Positions 1 through 9,287 of a DNA stretch of 47,792 nt are shown piece after piece (within the stretch, counting starts at the first letter, position 1; the number at the start of each line of letters is the position of its first letter). A program made the translations under genes and the position numbers. A model generated the notes under the pieces. The model had not been told where the DNA came from, searched no databases, and saw nothing but the letters and a program-made list of their open reading frames with translations. The stretch is from the NCBI GenBank assembly GCA_046318595.1, contig JBKCTV010000087.1, forward strand, positions 1-47,792, in the 5' to 3' direction. Source of the stretch: DAITMV01 sp046318595. Lineage in GTDB: Bacteria > Pseudomonadota > Gammaproteobacteria > Burkholderiales > Burkholderiaceae_B.

Positions 1-1467
1 TACGGTGCATCTGCGATTGGTATGTTGGCATCGCCGCATTCGACGCTCGAGGAGCTGGCCTTGGCCGCAGATCTCGTGCGCGGACTTGGGTCTGATAATA
101 TCGATAGCCGTTTGCGGCAAACCGATTTTTCGGCCGACGGCCAACGTGCTGGTATTCCCTGGCTGGGGATGGATATATGCGATATTGCTGGCCTGGATGC
201 TGTGCTGGTGGTCGGCTCTCAGTTACGAAAAGACCATCCACTATTCGCGCAACGCTTACGCCAGGCGGCCAAGCAAGGTACAAAAGTATTTACCATAAAT
301 GCTTTTGCCGACCAGTCGCTGATCAGCCTAACGGGCGAGTGGGTCGTGGTCCCATCGTCATGGGAGCAAACTCTGGCGGAGTTGCTGGTAGCTCTCAGCG
401 AATTGAAAAAGGTTCCCATGCCCGTCGGTTGGTCACATGTTCAGCCATCGATAGATACGCGAACCAAAGCACAGATTTTGATCGAACAGGCGAACACGGC
501 CATTTTTCTCGGGAACGCTTGTGTTCAGCATCCGGCGTTTTCCCGACTGGCCGTGCTTGCCGAGGCAATTGCTGATTTGCTGGGCGGCAAGCTGGGCTAC
601 TTGACCGAAGCCGCCAATACGGTCGGTGCGCACGTCGCCGGTGCGGTTCCGCGGTTGCAAGGGCTGAATGCCGCGCAAATGTTGAGTGGCAGCAATAACC
701 CTTTAAAAGCCATGCTGTTGTTGAATACCGAGCCCGACTTCGACAGCGCCGACGGTCAGCAAGCGCGTACGGCCTTGCAGAATATTCCTTTCGTCGTGGC
801 GTTGAGCGTTTTCCGATCGACGGTTTCGGCCTATGCCAATATTATTTTGCCGATTACGCCATTTACCGAAACTTCCGGGACCTTCATCAATTGCGAAGGG
901 CGGGCGCAAAGTTTTCAGGCTTGCACCAAAGCGAATGGCGATAGTCGGCCGGCATGGAAAGTCTTACGGGTCCTTGGCAATTTATTAAATTTACCCGGTT
1001 TCGACGCCGATAGTTCCGAAGAAGTAAAACAACGGGTTTTGCCAGGGGTCGACGGCGAACTTCGTGCCGGTCGTCTGGATAACCATATTCGTCGCGCGGT
1101 ACCTGTCGCCGCCTTAATCCTATCCGAGCCGAGCAGTCACGGATTGGAAAGAATCGCCGAGGTGCCTATTTACCGGGCGGATGTTTTGGTGCGCCGTTCG
1201 CAGCCGCTACAGGAAACACGCGATTCAAGCATTCCTCTGGTTCGCGTTCATCCCGAGACCGCTGCGCTGCACGGTTTGACCGATGGCGCAGCCGTGAATG
1301 TGAGTGCGCAAGGAAAGTCTGGTGCGCAATCGACGATTCGCTTCGATGCGGGAGTTGCGAAAGGGGCTGTTCGGTTTGCGGCTGGCCATGAAATTAGTTT
1401 GAATGCAGGTGCATTGTATGAGCATTTGGAAGTCTCGGCGGTCATGCAAGAGGCGAGACAAGTATGA
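1..1467 (+). CDS. nuoG: NADH-quinone oxidoreductase subunit G, 3' part
   Basis: This is the C-terminal part of the large iron-sulfur subunit of respiratory complex I; the reading frame is open from base 1, so the N-terminal half (ferredoxin-like domain and Fe-S clusters) lies outside the window. About 488 residues are visible of a protein that is usually near 770-800. The visible part is the molybdopterin-oxidoreductase-like domain that complex I keeps without the cofactor, including segments such as YGASAIGMLASPHST and LPITPFTETSGTFINCEGR, typical of NuoG. Its stop overlaps the nuoH start in an ATGA arrangement, and nuoH to nuoN follow in the canonical order, which confirms identity. The apparent start at base 22 is internal. 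Confidence 0.95.
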   Translation, partial: YGASAIGMLASPHSTLEELALAADLVRGLGSDNIDSRLRQTDFSADGQRAGIPWLGMDICDIAGLDAVLVVGSQLRKDHPLFAQRLRQAAKQGTKVFTINAFADQSLISLTGEWVVVPSSWEQTLAELLVALSELKKVPMPVGWSHVQPSIDTRTKAQILIEQANTAIFLGNACVQHPAFSRLAVLAEAIADLLGGKLGYLTEAANTVGAHVAGAVPRLQGLNAAQMLSGSNNPLKAMLLLNTEPDFDSADGQQARTALQNIPFVVALSVFRSTVSAYANIILPITPFTETSGTFINCEGRAQSFQACTKANGDSRPAWKVLRVLGNLLNLPGFDADSSEEVKQRVLPGVDGELRAGRLDNHIRRAVPVAALILSEPSSHGLERIAEVPIYRADVLVRRSQPLQETRDSSIPLVRVHPETAALHGLTDGAAVNVSAQGKSGAQSTIRFDAGVAKGAVRFAAGHEISLNAGALYEHLEVSAVMQEARQV

Positions 1468-2534
1468 GCGATTTTTTGACTAGCTTTCAAACGCAAGGCA
1501 GTCAGCTTTTGGGCGCAGCCTGGCCGACTGTGTGGATTCTTCTGAAAATCATTTCTATTACCTTGCCTCTAATGGCGTGCGTCGCATATTTGACGTTGTG
1601 GGAACGCAAGATGATCGGCTGGATGCATCTGCGGCATGGTCCAAACCGGGTTGGGTATGGTTGGTTGCAGCCGATTGCTGATGCGTTGAAGCTAATACTC
1701 AAAGAAATCATCGTTCCGACGAATGCCAGCAAGGGCCTTTTCATTCTCGCACCGATGATGACCATCATGCCGGCTTTAGCGGCCTGGGCCGTGGTGCCTT
1801 TCGGGCCTGATGTCGTACTTGCGGACATCAACGCGGGGTTGTTGTATGTGATGGCGATTACGTCTCTGGGCGTTTACGGCGTGATCATTGCGGGTTGGGC
1901 ATCAAATTCGAAATATGCCTTTTTAGCGGCGATGCGTGCTTCCGCCCAGATGGTGTCCTATGAGTTGGCCATGGGTTTCGTGCTGGTTACGGTATTGCTT
2001 GTTTCGGGTAGCCTAAACATGAGTGAAATCGTGCTTGGACAGGGTAAAGGCTGGTTCGCCGAGCGAGGGCTTGGCTTTCTTTCCTGGAACTGGCTGCCAC
2101 TGTTGCCGCTGTTGGTGATCTATTTCGTGGCAGGCGTAGCCGAGACGAACCGTCATCCTTTCGATGTTGTCGAAGGGGAATCGGAAATCGTTGCCGGCCA
2201 TATGGTCGAATATTCCGGGATGAGCTTTGCAGTTTTCTTTTTGGCCGAATACGCCAATATGATTCTAATTTCGGTTTTGGTGGCCACTATGTTCCTGGGC
2301 GGTTGGCTTTCGCCCGTGGAGTTTGCGCCGTTTACATGGGTTCCTGGCTGGATCTGGCTTGGCATCAAAGCATTTCTGGTGGTTTCGATGTTTGTGTGGT
2401 TTCGCGCATCCTTTCCACGTTATCGCTACGATCAGATCATGCGTTTGGGCTGGAAAATTTTCATTCCGCTTACCCTGGTATGGCTAGTTGTAATTGCAGT
2501 GTGGATGCAAACTCCACTTAACATCTGGCATTGA
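1464..2534 (+). CDS. nuoH: NADH-quinone oxidoreductase subunit H
   Basis: Membrane subunit of complex I that sits at the junction of the hydrophilic and membrane arms and forms part of the quinone site. The product is 356 residues with about eight hydrophobic helices. Family signatures seen include WERKMIGWMHLRHGPNRVG near residue 47 and the acidic loop NRHPFDVVEGESEIVAGHMVEYSG, whose charged residues line the quinone cavity in known structures. The start codon overlaps the nuoG stop (ATGA), pointing to coupled translation. Length and gene order are normal. Confidence 0.97.
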   Translation: MSDFLTSFQTQGSQLLGAAWPTVWILLKIISITLPLMACVAYLTLWERKMIGWMHLRHGPNRVGYGWLQPIADALKLILKEIIVPTNASKGLFILAPMMTIMPALAAWAVVPFGPDVVLADINAGLLYVMAITSLGVYGVIIAGWASNSKYAFLAAMRASAQMVSYELAMGFVLVTVLLVSGSLNMSEIVLGQGKGWFAERGLGFLSWNWLPLLPLLVIYFVAGVAETNRHPFDVVEGESEIVAGHMVEYSGMSFAVFFLAEYANMILISVLVATMFLGGWLSPVEFAPFTWVPGWIWLGIKAFLVVSMFVWFRASFPRYRYDQIMRLGWKIFIPLTLVWLVVIAVWMQTPLNIWH

Positions 2535-2550
2535 AATTCAGGAAAGTATT

Positions 2551-3042
2551 ATGATTCGAACGATTCGAGAGTTTTTTGGCAGCTTGTTCCTGGTGGAGTT
2601 ATTAAAAGGCATGGCTTTGACCGGTCGTTATATGTTTGCACCTAAGATTACCATTCAATACCCGGAAGAAAAGACGCCGACTTCACCAAGATTTCGTGGT
2701 TTGCATGCATTGCGGCGCTACCCGAACGGCGAGGAGCGCTGCATTGCATGCAAGCTATGCGAAGCGGTTTGTCCGGCATTGGCGATTACAATTGAGTCCG
2801 ATCAAAGGGCCGACGACACTCGCCGCACGACGCGCTATGATATTGACCTAACCAAATGTATTTTTTGCGGGTTTTGTGAGGAATCCTGTCCAGTCGATTC
2901 GATTGTCGAAACGAATATTCTGGAGTATCACGGTGAAAAACGCGGTGATCTGTATTTCACCAAAGATATGCTGTTAGCGGTCGGTGATCGCTATGAGGCC
3001 GATATTGCTGCCAACCGTGCGGTCGACGCTAAATACCGCTGA
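2551..3042 (+). CDS. nuoI: NADH-quinone oxidoreductase subunit I
   Basis: Peripheral complex I subunit that carries the two [4Fe-4S] clusters N6a and N6b, passing electrons towards the terminal cluster next to quinone. The 163-residue product has two 8Fe-ferredoxin type motifs, CIACKLCEAVCP and CIFCGFCEESCP, with all eight cysteines present. I chose the ATG at 2551 because a good ribosome site (AGGAAAG) precedes it and the protein then has the usual NuoI length; an in-frame ATG at 2494 would add 19 residues lying inside the end of nuoH. Confidence 0.97.
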   Translation: MIRTIREFFGSLFLVELLKGMALTGRYMFAPKITIQYPEEKTPTSPRFRGLHALRRYPNGEERCIACKLCEAVCPALAITIESDQRADDTRRTTRYDIDLTKCIFCGFCEESCPVDSIVETNILEYHGEKRGDLYFTKDMLLAVGDRYEADIAANRAVDAKYR

Positions 3043-3048
3043 GTAACC

Positions 3049-3669
3049 ATGAACTTGACCTTTTTTTACATTTTCGCCGCCATTTTGTTGCTGGCTGCCA
3101 TGCGCGTAATTACTGCCAGAAACCCGGTGCATGCTGCTTTGTTCCTGGTGCTAGCGTTTTTCTCCGCCTCTGCGTTATGGATGTTGCTGCATGCCGAGTT
3201 TTTAGCAATTTCTTTGATTTTGGTTTATGTTGGCGCAGTCATGGTATTGTTTTTGTTTGTCGTGATGATGCTCGACATCAATATCGATGCCTTGCGCCAA
3301 GGCTTCTGGTCTAAGCTTCCGGTTGCAGCGATCGTCGGCTGTCTGATTGCATTTGAAATGGCAGCGGTTTTGCTCAAAGGGTTTTGGACGCGCGAAACAG
3401 CCATCACCCTGTCCGATAACAAAAATAATACGCTCGAGCTAGGTAAACTCATCTATACAGAGTATTTATATCCCTTCGAGATTGCTGCCATTTTACTCCT
3501 AGTGGCCATGGTCGCGGCCATCGCATTGACTTTGCGTAAGCGCAAAGACAGTAAAGGCCAGAATCCTTCTGAGCAAGTGCGTGTAAGATCGATTGACCGC
3601 GTGCAACTAATTGATGTCCCTAGTGAAGTAAGCGAACACAAAACCAGTTCGCGCAAGGCTGAAGAATAA
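3049..3669 (+). CDS. nuoJ: NADH-quinone oxidoreductase subunit J
   Basis: Antiporter-adjacent membrane subunit of complex I, 206 residues with about five hydrophobic helices. The segment LILVYVGAVMVLFLFVVMML corresponds to the conserved helix 3 that carries the pi-bulge in NuoJ. After the last helix there is a charged, probably cytoplasmic tail of about 45 residues starting at RKRKDSK; such tails vary between species. It lies 6 bases after nuoI and 2 bases before nuoK, inside the nuo operon. Confidence 0.96.
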   Translation: MNLTFFYIFAAILLLAAMRVITARNPVHAALFLVLAFFSASALWMLLHAEFLAISLILVYVGAVMVLFLFVVMMLDINIDALRQGFWSKLPVAAIVGCLIAFEMAAVLLKGFWTRETAITLSDNKNNTLELGKLIYTEYLYPFEIAAILLLVAMVAAIALTLRKRKDSKGQNPSEQVRVRSIDRVQLIDVPSEVSEHKTSSRKAEE

Positions 3670-3671
3670 CT

Positions 3672-3977
3672 ATGTTGACACTTGCTCATTTTTTAGTGCT
3701 TGGTGCGCTGCTGTTTGCCGTAAGTATCGTCGGCATATTTTTGAACCGGAAAAATTTGATCGTGCTGCTGATGGCTATCGAACTGATGTTACTGGCCGTC
3801 AATATAAATTTCGTTGCTTTTTCTCATTACTTGAATGATATCGACGGGCAAATTTTTGTTTTCTTTATTTTGACTGTCGCTGCCGCTGAGTCGGCAATTG
3901 GCTTGGCTATCCTGGTCGTTCTATTCCGTAACCTGAATTCGATTCACGTCGAAGATCTCGATCAACTCAAGGGTTAA
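3672..3977 (+). CDS. nuoK: NADH-quinone oxidoreductase subunit K
   Basis: Small three-helix membrane subunit of complex I (101 residues, the usual size), homologous to MrpC of Na+/H+ antiporters. The two buried glutamates important for proton translocation are visible: E37 in MAIELMLLAVNINF and E73 in AAAESAIGLAILV. It lies directly between nuoJ and nuoL with only 2-4 bases separating them, so it is translated as part of the same operon. Confidence 0.97.
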   Translation: MLTLAHFLVLGALLFAVSIVGIFLNRKNLIVLLMAIELMLLAVNINFVAFSHYLNDIDGQIFVFFILTVAAAESAIGLAILVVLFRNLNSIHVEDLDQLKG

Positions 3978-3981
3978 GTCG

Positions 3982-5967
3982 ATGAGCCATCCCTTGTATC
4001 TTGTAGTACCGTTGGCGCCGTTGTTTGGTTCGCTCGTCACTGGATTTTTTGGAAAGTCGATTGGTCGTCGTGCATCGCATGGCGTGGCTATCATGGGTGT
4101 TTTGCTTGCCCTGCTTTGTTCTGTCTGGATCATGCAGGATGTGTTGCAAGGCAATACATTCGACGGCACTGTTTATGAATGGGCCAGAATCGGCGGTATC
4201 AAATTCGAGGTGGGTTTTCTGATCGACACCTTGACCGCCACCATGATGCTGGTCGTCACCTCTGTGTCGTTGATGGTGCATATTTATACGATTGGCTATA
4301 TGGCCGATGACCCTGGATACCAACGGTTTTTCTCATACATTTCCTTGTTTACGTTTTCGATGCTGATGCTCGTCATGTCGAACAACCTCTTGCAGCTTTT
4401 TTTCGGTTGGGAGGCTGTCGGTTTGGTGTCTTATTTGTTGATCGGCTTCTGGTATACCAAGCCCACAGCTATTTACGCCAATTTGAAAGCGTTCCTGGTC
4501 AATCGCGTTGGCGATTTCGGTTTTATTCTGGGGATCGGACTGATCGTCGCTTATACGGGTAGTTTGCATTACGCCGAAATCTTCGATCACGCATCGATGC
4601 TCCTTCCGTTGCGTTTACCGGGTACCGATTGGCCTTTACTTGCCGTCGTCTGTATCTGCCTTTTCATCGGGGCGATGGGAAAGTCGGCGCAGTTTCCTTT
4701 GCATGTCTGGTTGCCGGATTCGATGGAAGGGCCAACACCGATTTCCGCTTTGATTCATGCGGCAACGATGGTGACCGCCGGAATTTTTATGGTCAGCCGG
4801 ATGTCGCCTTTATTCGAGATGTCTGATATCGCTTTGAATTTCATCGTTGTAATTGGATCAATCACCGCTTTATTCATGGGTTTACTGGGTATCATACAAA
4901 ACGACATCAAACGCGTAGTTGCCTACTCGACTCTATCGCAGCTGGGTTACATGACCGTGGCGCTCGGTGTGTCGGCTTACCCTGTGGCGATATTTCATCT
5001 GATGACACACGCGTTTTTTAAGGCACTGCTATTTTTGGGGGCCGGCTCCGTTATTATCGGTATGCACCATAATCAGGACATTCGTTATATGGGCGGCCTT
5101 TGGAAGCATATGCCTGTGACGTGGATCACGTCCTTGATTGGTTCGCTGGCTTTGATCGGTACGCCATTTTTTGCCGGGTTTTATTCGAAGGACAGCATCA
5201 TCGAGGCCGTGCATGCCAGCCAGCTGCCAGCGGCCGGTTTTGCTTATTTTGCAGTGGTGGCAGGCGTGTTTATTACAGCTTTCTACTCATTTCGGATGTA
5301 CTTTTTAGTGTTTCACGGCAAAGAGCGTTTTCGCGAACACACCCATGATGCCAATCATGCAGATGCCCGTGACGGACATCACGCTTCTCATGACCCGCAC
5401 GAATCGCCGGCCGTTGTCACTTGGCCGCTGATTTTACTGGCTATTCCATCTGTTGTCATAGGGTTTCTGGCGATTGAACCTATGCTGTTCGGTCGGTTTT
5501 TCGAAGGCGTTATTGCCATCGATCCTCGCCACCCCGTCATGGAAACTTTGCGTCAAGAGTTTGGTTCGCCGTTTGCAATGGCGGTGCACGGTTTACAAAC
5601 CTTGCCTGTATGGTTGACCGTGGCGGGCGTCGTTCTGGCTTATGCGCTTTACATCGTATGGCCCGGCGTTCCGCATCTAATTCAACGCTTTTCGCTGCCG
5701 TTTTACCGTTTGTTGGATAATAAATACTATCTCGACCGGATAAACGAAATCGTTTTTGCCGGCGGTGCGCGTTTATTGGGTAAGTTTTTCTGGAAAACCG
5801 GAGATCAATGTTTGATCGATGGGCTGCTAGTCAATGGTTCGGCCAAGGTCATTGGGTTTCTCGCACAGGCAAGCCGGCATTTGCAGAGCGGTTATATATA
5901 TCATTATGCATTTGCCATGATTGTTGGCGTGATTCTGCTGATGAGTTTATTTGTTACGAGTTTTTAA
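3982..5967 (+). CDS. nuoL: NADH-quinone oxidoreductase subunit L
   Basis: Distal antiporter-like proton-pumping subunit of complex I, 661 residues with about 16 helices including the long C-terminal lateral helix region. Typical segments are FFGWEAVGLVSYLLIGFWY (with the key Glu), HVWLPDSMEGPTPISALIHAATMV and NDIKRVVAYSTLSQLGYM. Between two late helices there is a histidine-rich loop (about 450-475, with HTHDANHADARDGHHASHDPH), which resembles His-rich loops I recall in other betaproteobacterial NuoL proteins. Gene order nuoK-L-M-N is standard. Confidence 0.97.
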   Translation: MSHPLYLVVPLAPLFGSLVTGFFGKSIGRRASHGVAIMGVLLALLCSVWIMQDVLQGNTFDGTVYEWARIGGIKFEVGFLIDTLTATMMLVVTSVSLMVHIYTIGYMADDPGYQRFFSYISLFTFSMLMLVMSNNLLQLFFGWEAVGLVSYLLIGFWYTKPTAIYANLKAFLVNRVGDFGFILGIGLIVAYTGSLHYAEIFDHASMLLPLRLPGTDWPLLAVVCICLFIGAMGKSAQFPLHVWLPDSMEGPTPISALIHAATMVTAGIFMVSRMSPLFEMSDIALNFIVVIGSITALFMGLLGIIQNDIKRVVAYSTLSQLGYMTVALGVSAYPVAIFHLMTHAFFKALLFLGAGSVIIGMHHNQDIRYMGGLWKHMPVTWITSLIGSLALIGTPFFAGFYSKDSIIEAVHASQLPAAGFAYFAVVAGVFITAFYSFRMYFLVFHGKERFREHTHDANHADARDGHHASHDPHESPAVVTWPLILLAIPSVVIGFLAIEPMLFGRFFEGVIAIDPRHPVMETLRQEFGSPFAMAVHGLQTLPVWLTVAGVVLAYALYIVWPGVPHLIQRFSLPFYRLLDNKYYLDRINEIVFAGGARLLGKFFWKTGDQCLIDGLLVNGSAKVIGFLAQASRHLQSGYIYHYAFAMIVGVILLMSLFVTSF

Positions 5968-6000
5968 AAAGGAATGCCCTATGCAAAAGGGCATATGCTG

Positions 6001-7482
6001 ATGTCGACTGAAATTCCTTATTTGAGCTTGGCCATTTGGCTGCCAATTTTTTTTGGTGTGTTGGTTCTTGCACTAGGCAAACAATTAAATGCGCAAGGTT
6101 TGCGTTGGGTTGCTTTGTGCGGCGCCTGTCTCGGTTTTGCTGTCACTTTACCGTTGGTCATGGCGTTCGACGCTGGCACGGCAAGCATGCAGTTCGTTGA
6201 ATTGAAACCCTGGATTCCGGCATTTTCGATTAATTATTACGTAGGCGTCGATGGGGTTTCGTTGTGGCTAATTCCATTGACGGCATTGATTACAATTTTT
6301 GTCATAATTGCCGCATGGGAAGTGATTCAGGAAAAAATTCCCCAATATCTGTCGTGTTTTCTGATTCTGTCGGGACTGATGGTGGGTGTGTTTTCCGCGC
6401 TCGACGGTTTATTATTTTATGTTTTTTTTGAAGCTACATTGATTCCGATGTATATCATTATCGGTATATGGGGTGGTCCAAATCGGATTTATGCTGCGTT
6501 CAAGTTTTTCCTATACACGCTGCTCGGCTCATTGTTGACGCTGATCGCCATCATATATCTGTATAACCAATCGAATTCTTTTGATATTTTGGCTTGGCAT
6601 GCACTGCCTTTGGATCTCAAGCCACAGATATTGCTGTTTTGTGCTTTCTTCATGGCTTTTGCCGTCAAGGTTCCAATGTGGCCGGTACACACTTGGTTGC
6701 CTGATGCGCACGTCGAAGCACCGACCGGTGGTTCCGTTGTTTTGGCGGCGATCATGCTAAAGCTGGGGGCTTATGGGTTTCTGCGTTTTTCACTGCCTAT
6801 CACTCCGGATGCCAGTCATCTTTTGGCTCCTGGTGTAATCGTTTTATCGCTGGTTGCTGTCGTGTATATCGGACTTGTCGCCATGGTCCAAGCCGATATG
6901 AAAAAGCTCGTTGCTTATTCTTCGATCGCACACATGGGTTTCGTGACGCTCGGTTTTTTCATTTTCGAGCCAATTGCCGTGCAGGGTGCAATCGTGCAAA
7001 TGATTTCCCATGGCTTCATCTCTGCCGCCATGTTTTTATGTATCGGGGTCATGTACGACCGCTTGCACAGCCGGCAGATAGCGGATTACGGTGGTGTCGT
7101 CAATGTGATGCCACGGTTTGCCGCTTTACTGCTACTGTTCGCGATGGCCAACAGTGGACTACCCGCTACCAGCGGTTTCGTCGGTGAGTTTCTTGTGATT
7201 CTGGGCGCAGTCAAGTTTAATTTCTGGGTGGGCACGGTCGCCGCTACAGCGCTCATTCTCGGCGCCTCCTACTCACTGTGGATGTACAAACGTGTGATAT
7301 TCGGCACGGTCACCAGCGATCATGTCGCTGCCATGCAAGACCTCAATAAACGTGAGTTCGGTATGTTGGCAGCTTTGGCGATACTGGTGCTCGCCATGGG
7401 TTTGTACCCTAAACCGTTCACCGATGTGATGCAGACATCCGTCGATGCCTTGCTCAAGCACGTTGCTGTCTCGAAACTGTAA
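6001..7482 (+). CDS. nuoM: NADH-quinone oxidoreductase subunit M
   Basis: Central antiporter-like proton-pumping subunit of complex I, 493 residues from the chosen start, with about 14 helices. Signatures include FEATLIPMYIIIGIWGG (key Glu), VHTWLPDAHVEAPTGGSVVLA and MKKLVAYSSIAHMGFVTLG. Start choice is uncertain: in-frame ATGs occur at 5974, 5995 and 6001. An AAAGGG ribosome site ends 9 bases before 6001, whereas the AAGGA before 5974 abuts that ATG directly, so 6001 (MSTEIPYLS) seems best. It belongs to the nuo operon. Confidence 0.95.
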   Translation: MSTEIPYLSLAIWLPIFFGVLVLALGKQLNAQGLRWVALCGACLGFAVTLPLVMAFDAGTASMQFVELKPWIPAFSINYYVGVDGVSLWLIPLTALITIFVIIAAWEVIQEKIPQYLSCFLILSGLMVGVFSALDGLLFYVFFEATLIPMYIIIGIWGGPNRIYAAFKFFLYTLLGSLLTLIAIIYLYNQSNSFDILAWHALPLDLKPQILLFCAFFMAFAVKVPMWPVHTWLPDAHVEAPTGGSVVLAAIMLKLGAYGFLRFSLPITPDASHLLAPGVIVLSLVAVVYIGLVAMVQADMKKLVAYSSIAHMGFVTLGFFIFEPIAVQGAIVQMISHGFISAAMFLCIGVMYDRLHSRQIADYGGVVNVMPRFAALLLLFAMANSGLPATSGFVGEFLVILGAVKFNFWVGTVAATALILGASYSLWMYKRVIFGTVTSDHVAAMQDLNKREFGMLAALAILVLAMGLYPKPFTDVMQTSVDALLKHVAVSKL

Positions 7483-7488
7483 AGCGCT

Positions 7489-8973
7489 ATGAATATTTTG
7501 AACGATCTCGTCATTGCCTTACCAGAAGTTTTTCTAGCTTTGATGGTTTTTGCCCTGCTGGTGTTCGACGGTTTGACTAAAAGCCGGCATTTGGCTGCAG
7601 TTCATTGGATATCTGTCCTGGTTAGCCTCTGTATCGCCGCTTATTGTTTTTGGGTCGCCGATCTCATCGCTCCCCGCGTTGCGTTCAACGATATGTATGT
7701 CAGCGATACGATGGGTTTGGTTTTGAAAGGGTTCACAGGTCTGGCGGTCGCCATCACGCTGATCTACTCGCGCCTTTACGTCACTGATCGTGGCTTGCTC
7801 AAAGGCGAATTTTACGGATTGGCGTTGTTCGGCCTTTTAGGCCAAATGGTCATGATATCGGCTAACAATTTATTGCTGGTCTATCTGGGGATCGAGTTGC
7901 TGTCCTTGTCTTTGTACGCTGCCGTTGCTTTGCGGCGGGACCATGCCGCTTCTACCGAGGCCGCGATGAAGTATTTCGTCCTGGGGGCATTGGCTTCCGG
8001 ATTTCTGCTGTATGGGATGTCAATGATCTATGGCGCTACTGGTTCACTCGAGCTGGCTGATATAGCACGTTCGAGTGTTTCGGTTAATACAGATAAAACG
8101 ATTTTGGCTTTCGGGCTGGTTTTTCTGGTGGCGGGGCTGGCTTTCAAGCTGGGCGCCGTACCGTTTCATATGTGGGTTCCGGATGTTTATGAGGGTTCAC
8201 CGACCGCGATTGCGCTGCTGATCGGTGGCGCCCCAAAGCTTGCGACTTTTGCAATTCTTATTCGCCTATTAGTGGACGGCTTGCTGGCCATGGCTACCGA
8301 TTGGCAACCCATGTTGTTGATCCTCGCCATCCTATCGATTGCGCTGGGCAATTTGACGGCGATTGCGCAGAAAAACTTGAAGCGCATGTTGGCTTATTCG
8401 ACGATATCGCATATGGGCTATATGTTGCTGGGACTGGTTTCCGGGGTGACGGGTGAAAATGGCGTCAATACGTCCGGTGCCGTCGTGGCTTACAGTGCAT
8501 CAATGTTTTATGTAATCGTCTATGTCTTGGCTACTCTGGGTACTTTTGGCGTAATGCTGTTATTGGCTCGCCAGGGACATGAATGCGACCAGATTGACGA
8601 TCTCAAAGGTTTGAGTCGCCGAGCCCCATGGTTGGCATTCGCTATGTTGTTGATGATGTTTTCCCTGATGGGTATTCCGCCAACTGTGGGTTTCTATGCC
8701 AAGTTGGCTGTCTTGCAACCTTTGCTCATGAGTGGTCAAACGGTCTGGGCCGTCGTTGCCGTCGTGTTTTCGCTGATAGGGGCTTTTTATTACCTCCGAG
8801 TCGTCAAGACGATGTACTTCGATGACGCACCAGTACCCCTAAATACCCCTCTCAGCCCTTATGCCGGTGTTTTGCTGGTACTCAATGGGCTGGCGATTCT
8901 TGCCCTGGGCATCCTGCCGGCACCTTTGATGGCCTTATGTTCTCTCGCAATGGAAAGAATTTTAGGTAGCTGA
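7489..8973 (+). CDS. nuoN: NADH-quinone oxidoreductase subunit N
   Basis: Third antiporter-like subunit of complex I and the last canonical nuo gene, 494 residues and strongly hydrophobic. Recognisable segments are LLVYLGIELLSLSLYAAVALRRD (key Glu), FKLGAVPFHMWVPDVYEGSPTA and QKNLKRMLAYSTISHMGYMLLGL. It starts 6 bases after nuoM and is followed after 5 bases by a DUF2818 gene, an arrangement typical of Betaproteobacteria. Confidence 0.97.
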   Translation: MNILNDLVIALPEVFLALMVFALLVFDGLTKSRHLAAVHWISVLVSLCIAAYCFWVADLIAPRVAFNDMYVSDTMGLVLKGFTGLAVAITLIYSRLYVTDRGLLKGEFYGLALFGLLGQMVMISANNLLLVYLGIELLSLSLYAAVALRRDHAASTEAAMKYFVLGALASGFLLYGMSMIYGATGSLELADIARSSVSVNTDKTILAFGLVFLVAGLAFKLGAVPFHMWVPDVYEGSPTAIALLIGGAPKLATFAILIRLLVDGLLAMATDWQPMLLILAILSIALGNLTAIAQKNLKRMLAYSTISHMGYMLLGLVSGVTGENGVNTSGAVVAYSASMFYVIVYVLATLGTFGVMLLLARQGHECDQIDDLKGLSRRAPWLAFAMLLMMFSLMGIPPTVGFYAKLAVLQPLLMSGQTVWAVVAVVFSLIGAFYYLRVVKTMYFDDAPVPLNTPLSPYAGVLLVLNGLAILALGILPAPLMALCSLAMERILGS

Positions 8974-8978
8974 TCATC

Positions 8979-9287
8979 ATGCAGACGCTTTCGTCGTGTG
9001 CCATCGCGTTGATTTTTTTACTGCTGGCAAACACCCCATTTGTATGGAAGCGTTTTTTGTGGGTCATATGCTTGAAAAAATCAAAGTCGATCGGCATGCA
9101 GCTCATCGAGCTGCTCAGCTTCTATGTGCTAAGTGGCCTTATCGCATACGCTGTGGAAAGCTGGTTTGGGCAAGCGCACGAACAAGGCTGGGCATTTTAT
9201 GTCGTTACCGGATGCCTATTTTTAGTGGCCGCTTATCCTGGTTTCATTTATCGTTACTTGTGGCGCGTACCGCATGTTAACCGCTGA
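8979..9287 (+). CDS. DUF2818 family small membrane protein
   Basis: A 102-residue protein with three hydrophobic segments (about 5-22, 43-60 and 72-92) and a basic loop, KKSKSIGMQ, between the first two. It matches my recollection of the DUF2818 family, found after nuoN in Betaproteobacteria. No catalytic motif is visible. The position 5 bases after nuoN and the 14-base overlap with the NUDIX gene place it in the nuo transcript. A role in complex I assembly or stability is only inferred from position. Confidence 0.8.
   Translation: MQTLSSCAIALIFLLLANTPFVWKRFLWVICLKKSKSIGMQLIELLSFYVLSGLIAYAVESWFGQAHEQGWAFYVVTGCLFLVAAYPGFIYRYLWRVPHVNR

Noticed and set aside
5331..5405. Histidine-rich loop of NuoL as a special metal-binding insertion
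   Set aside because: Similar His-rich loops are, as I recall, common in NuoL from Betaproteobacteria.
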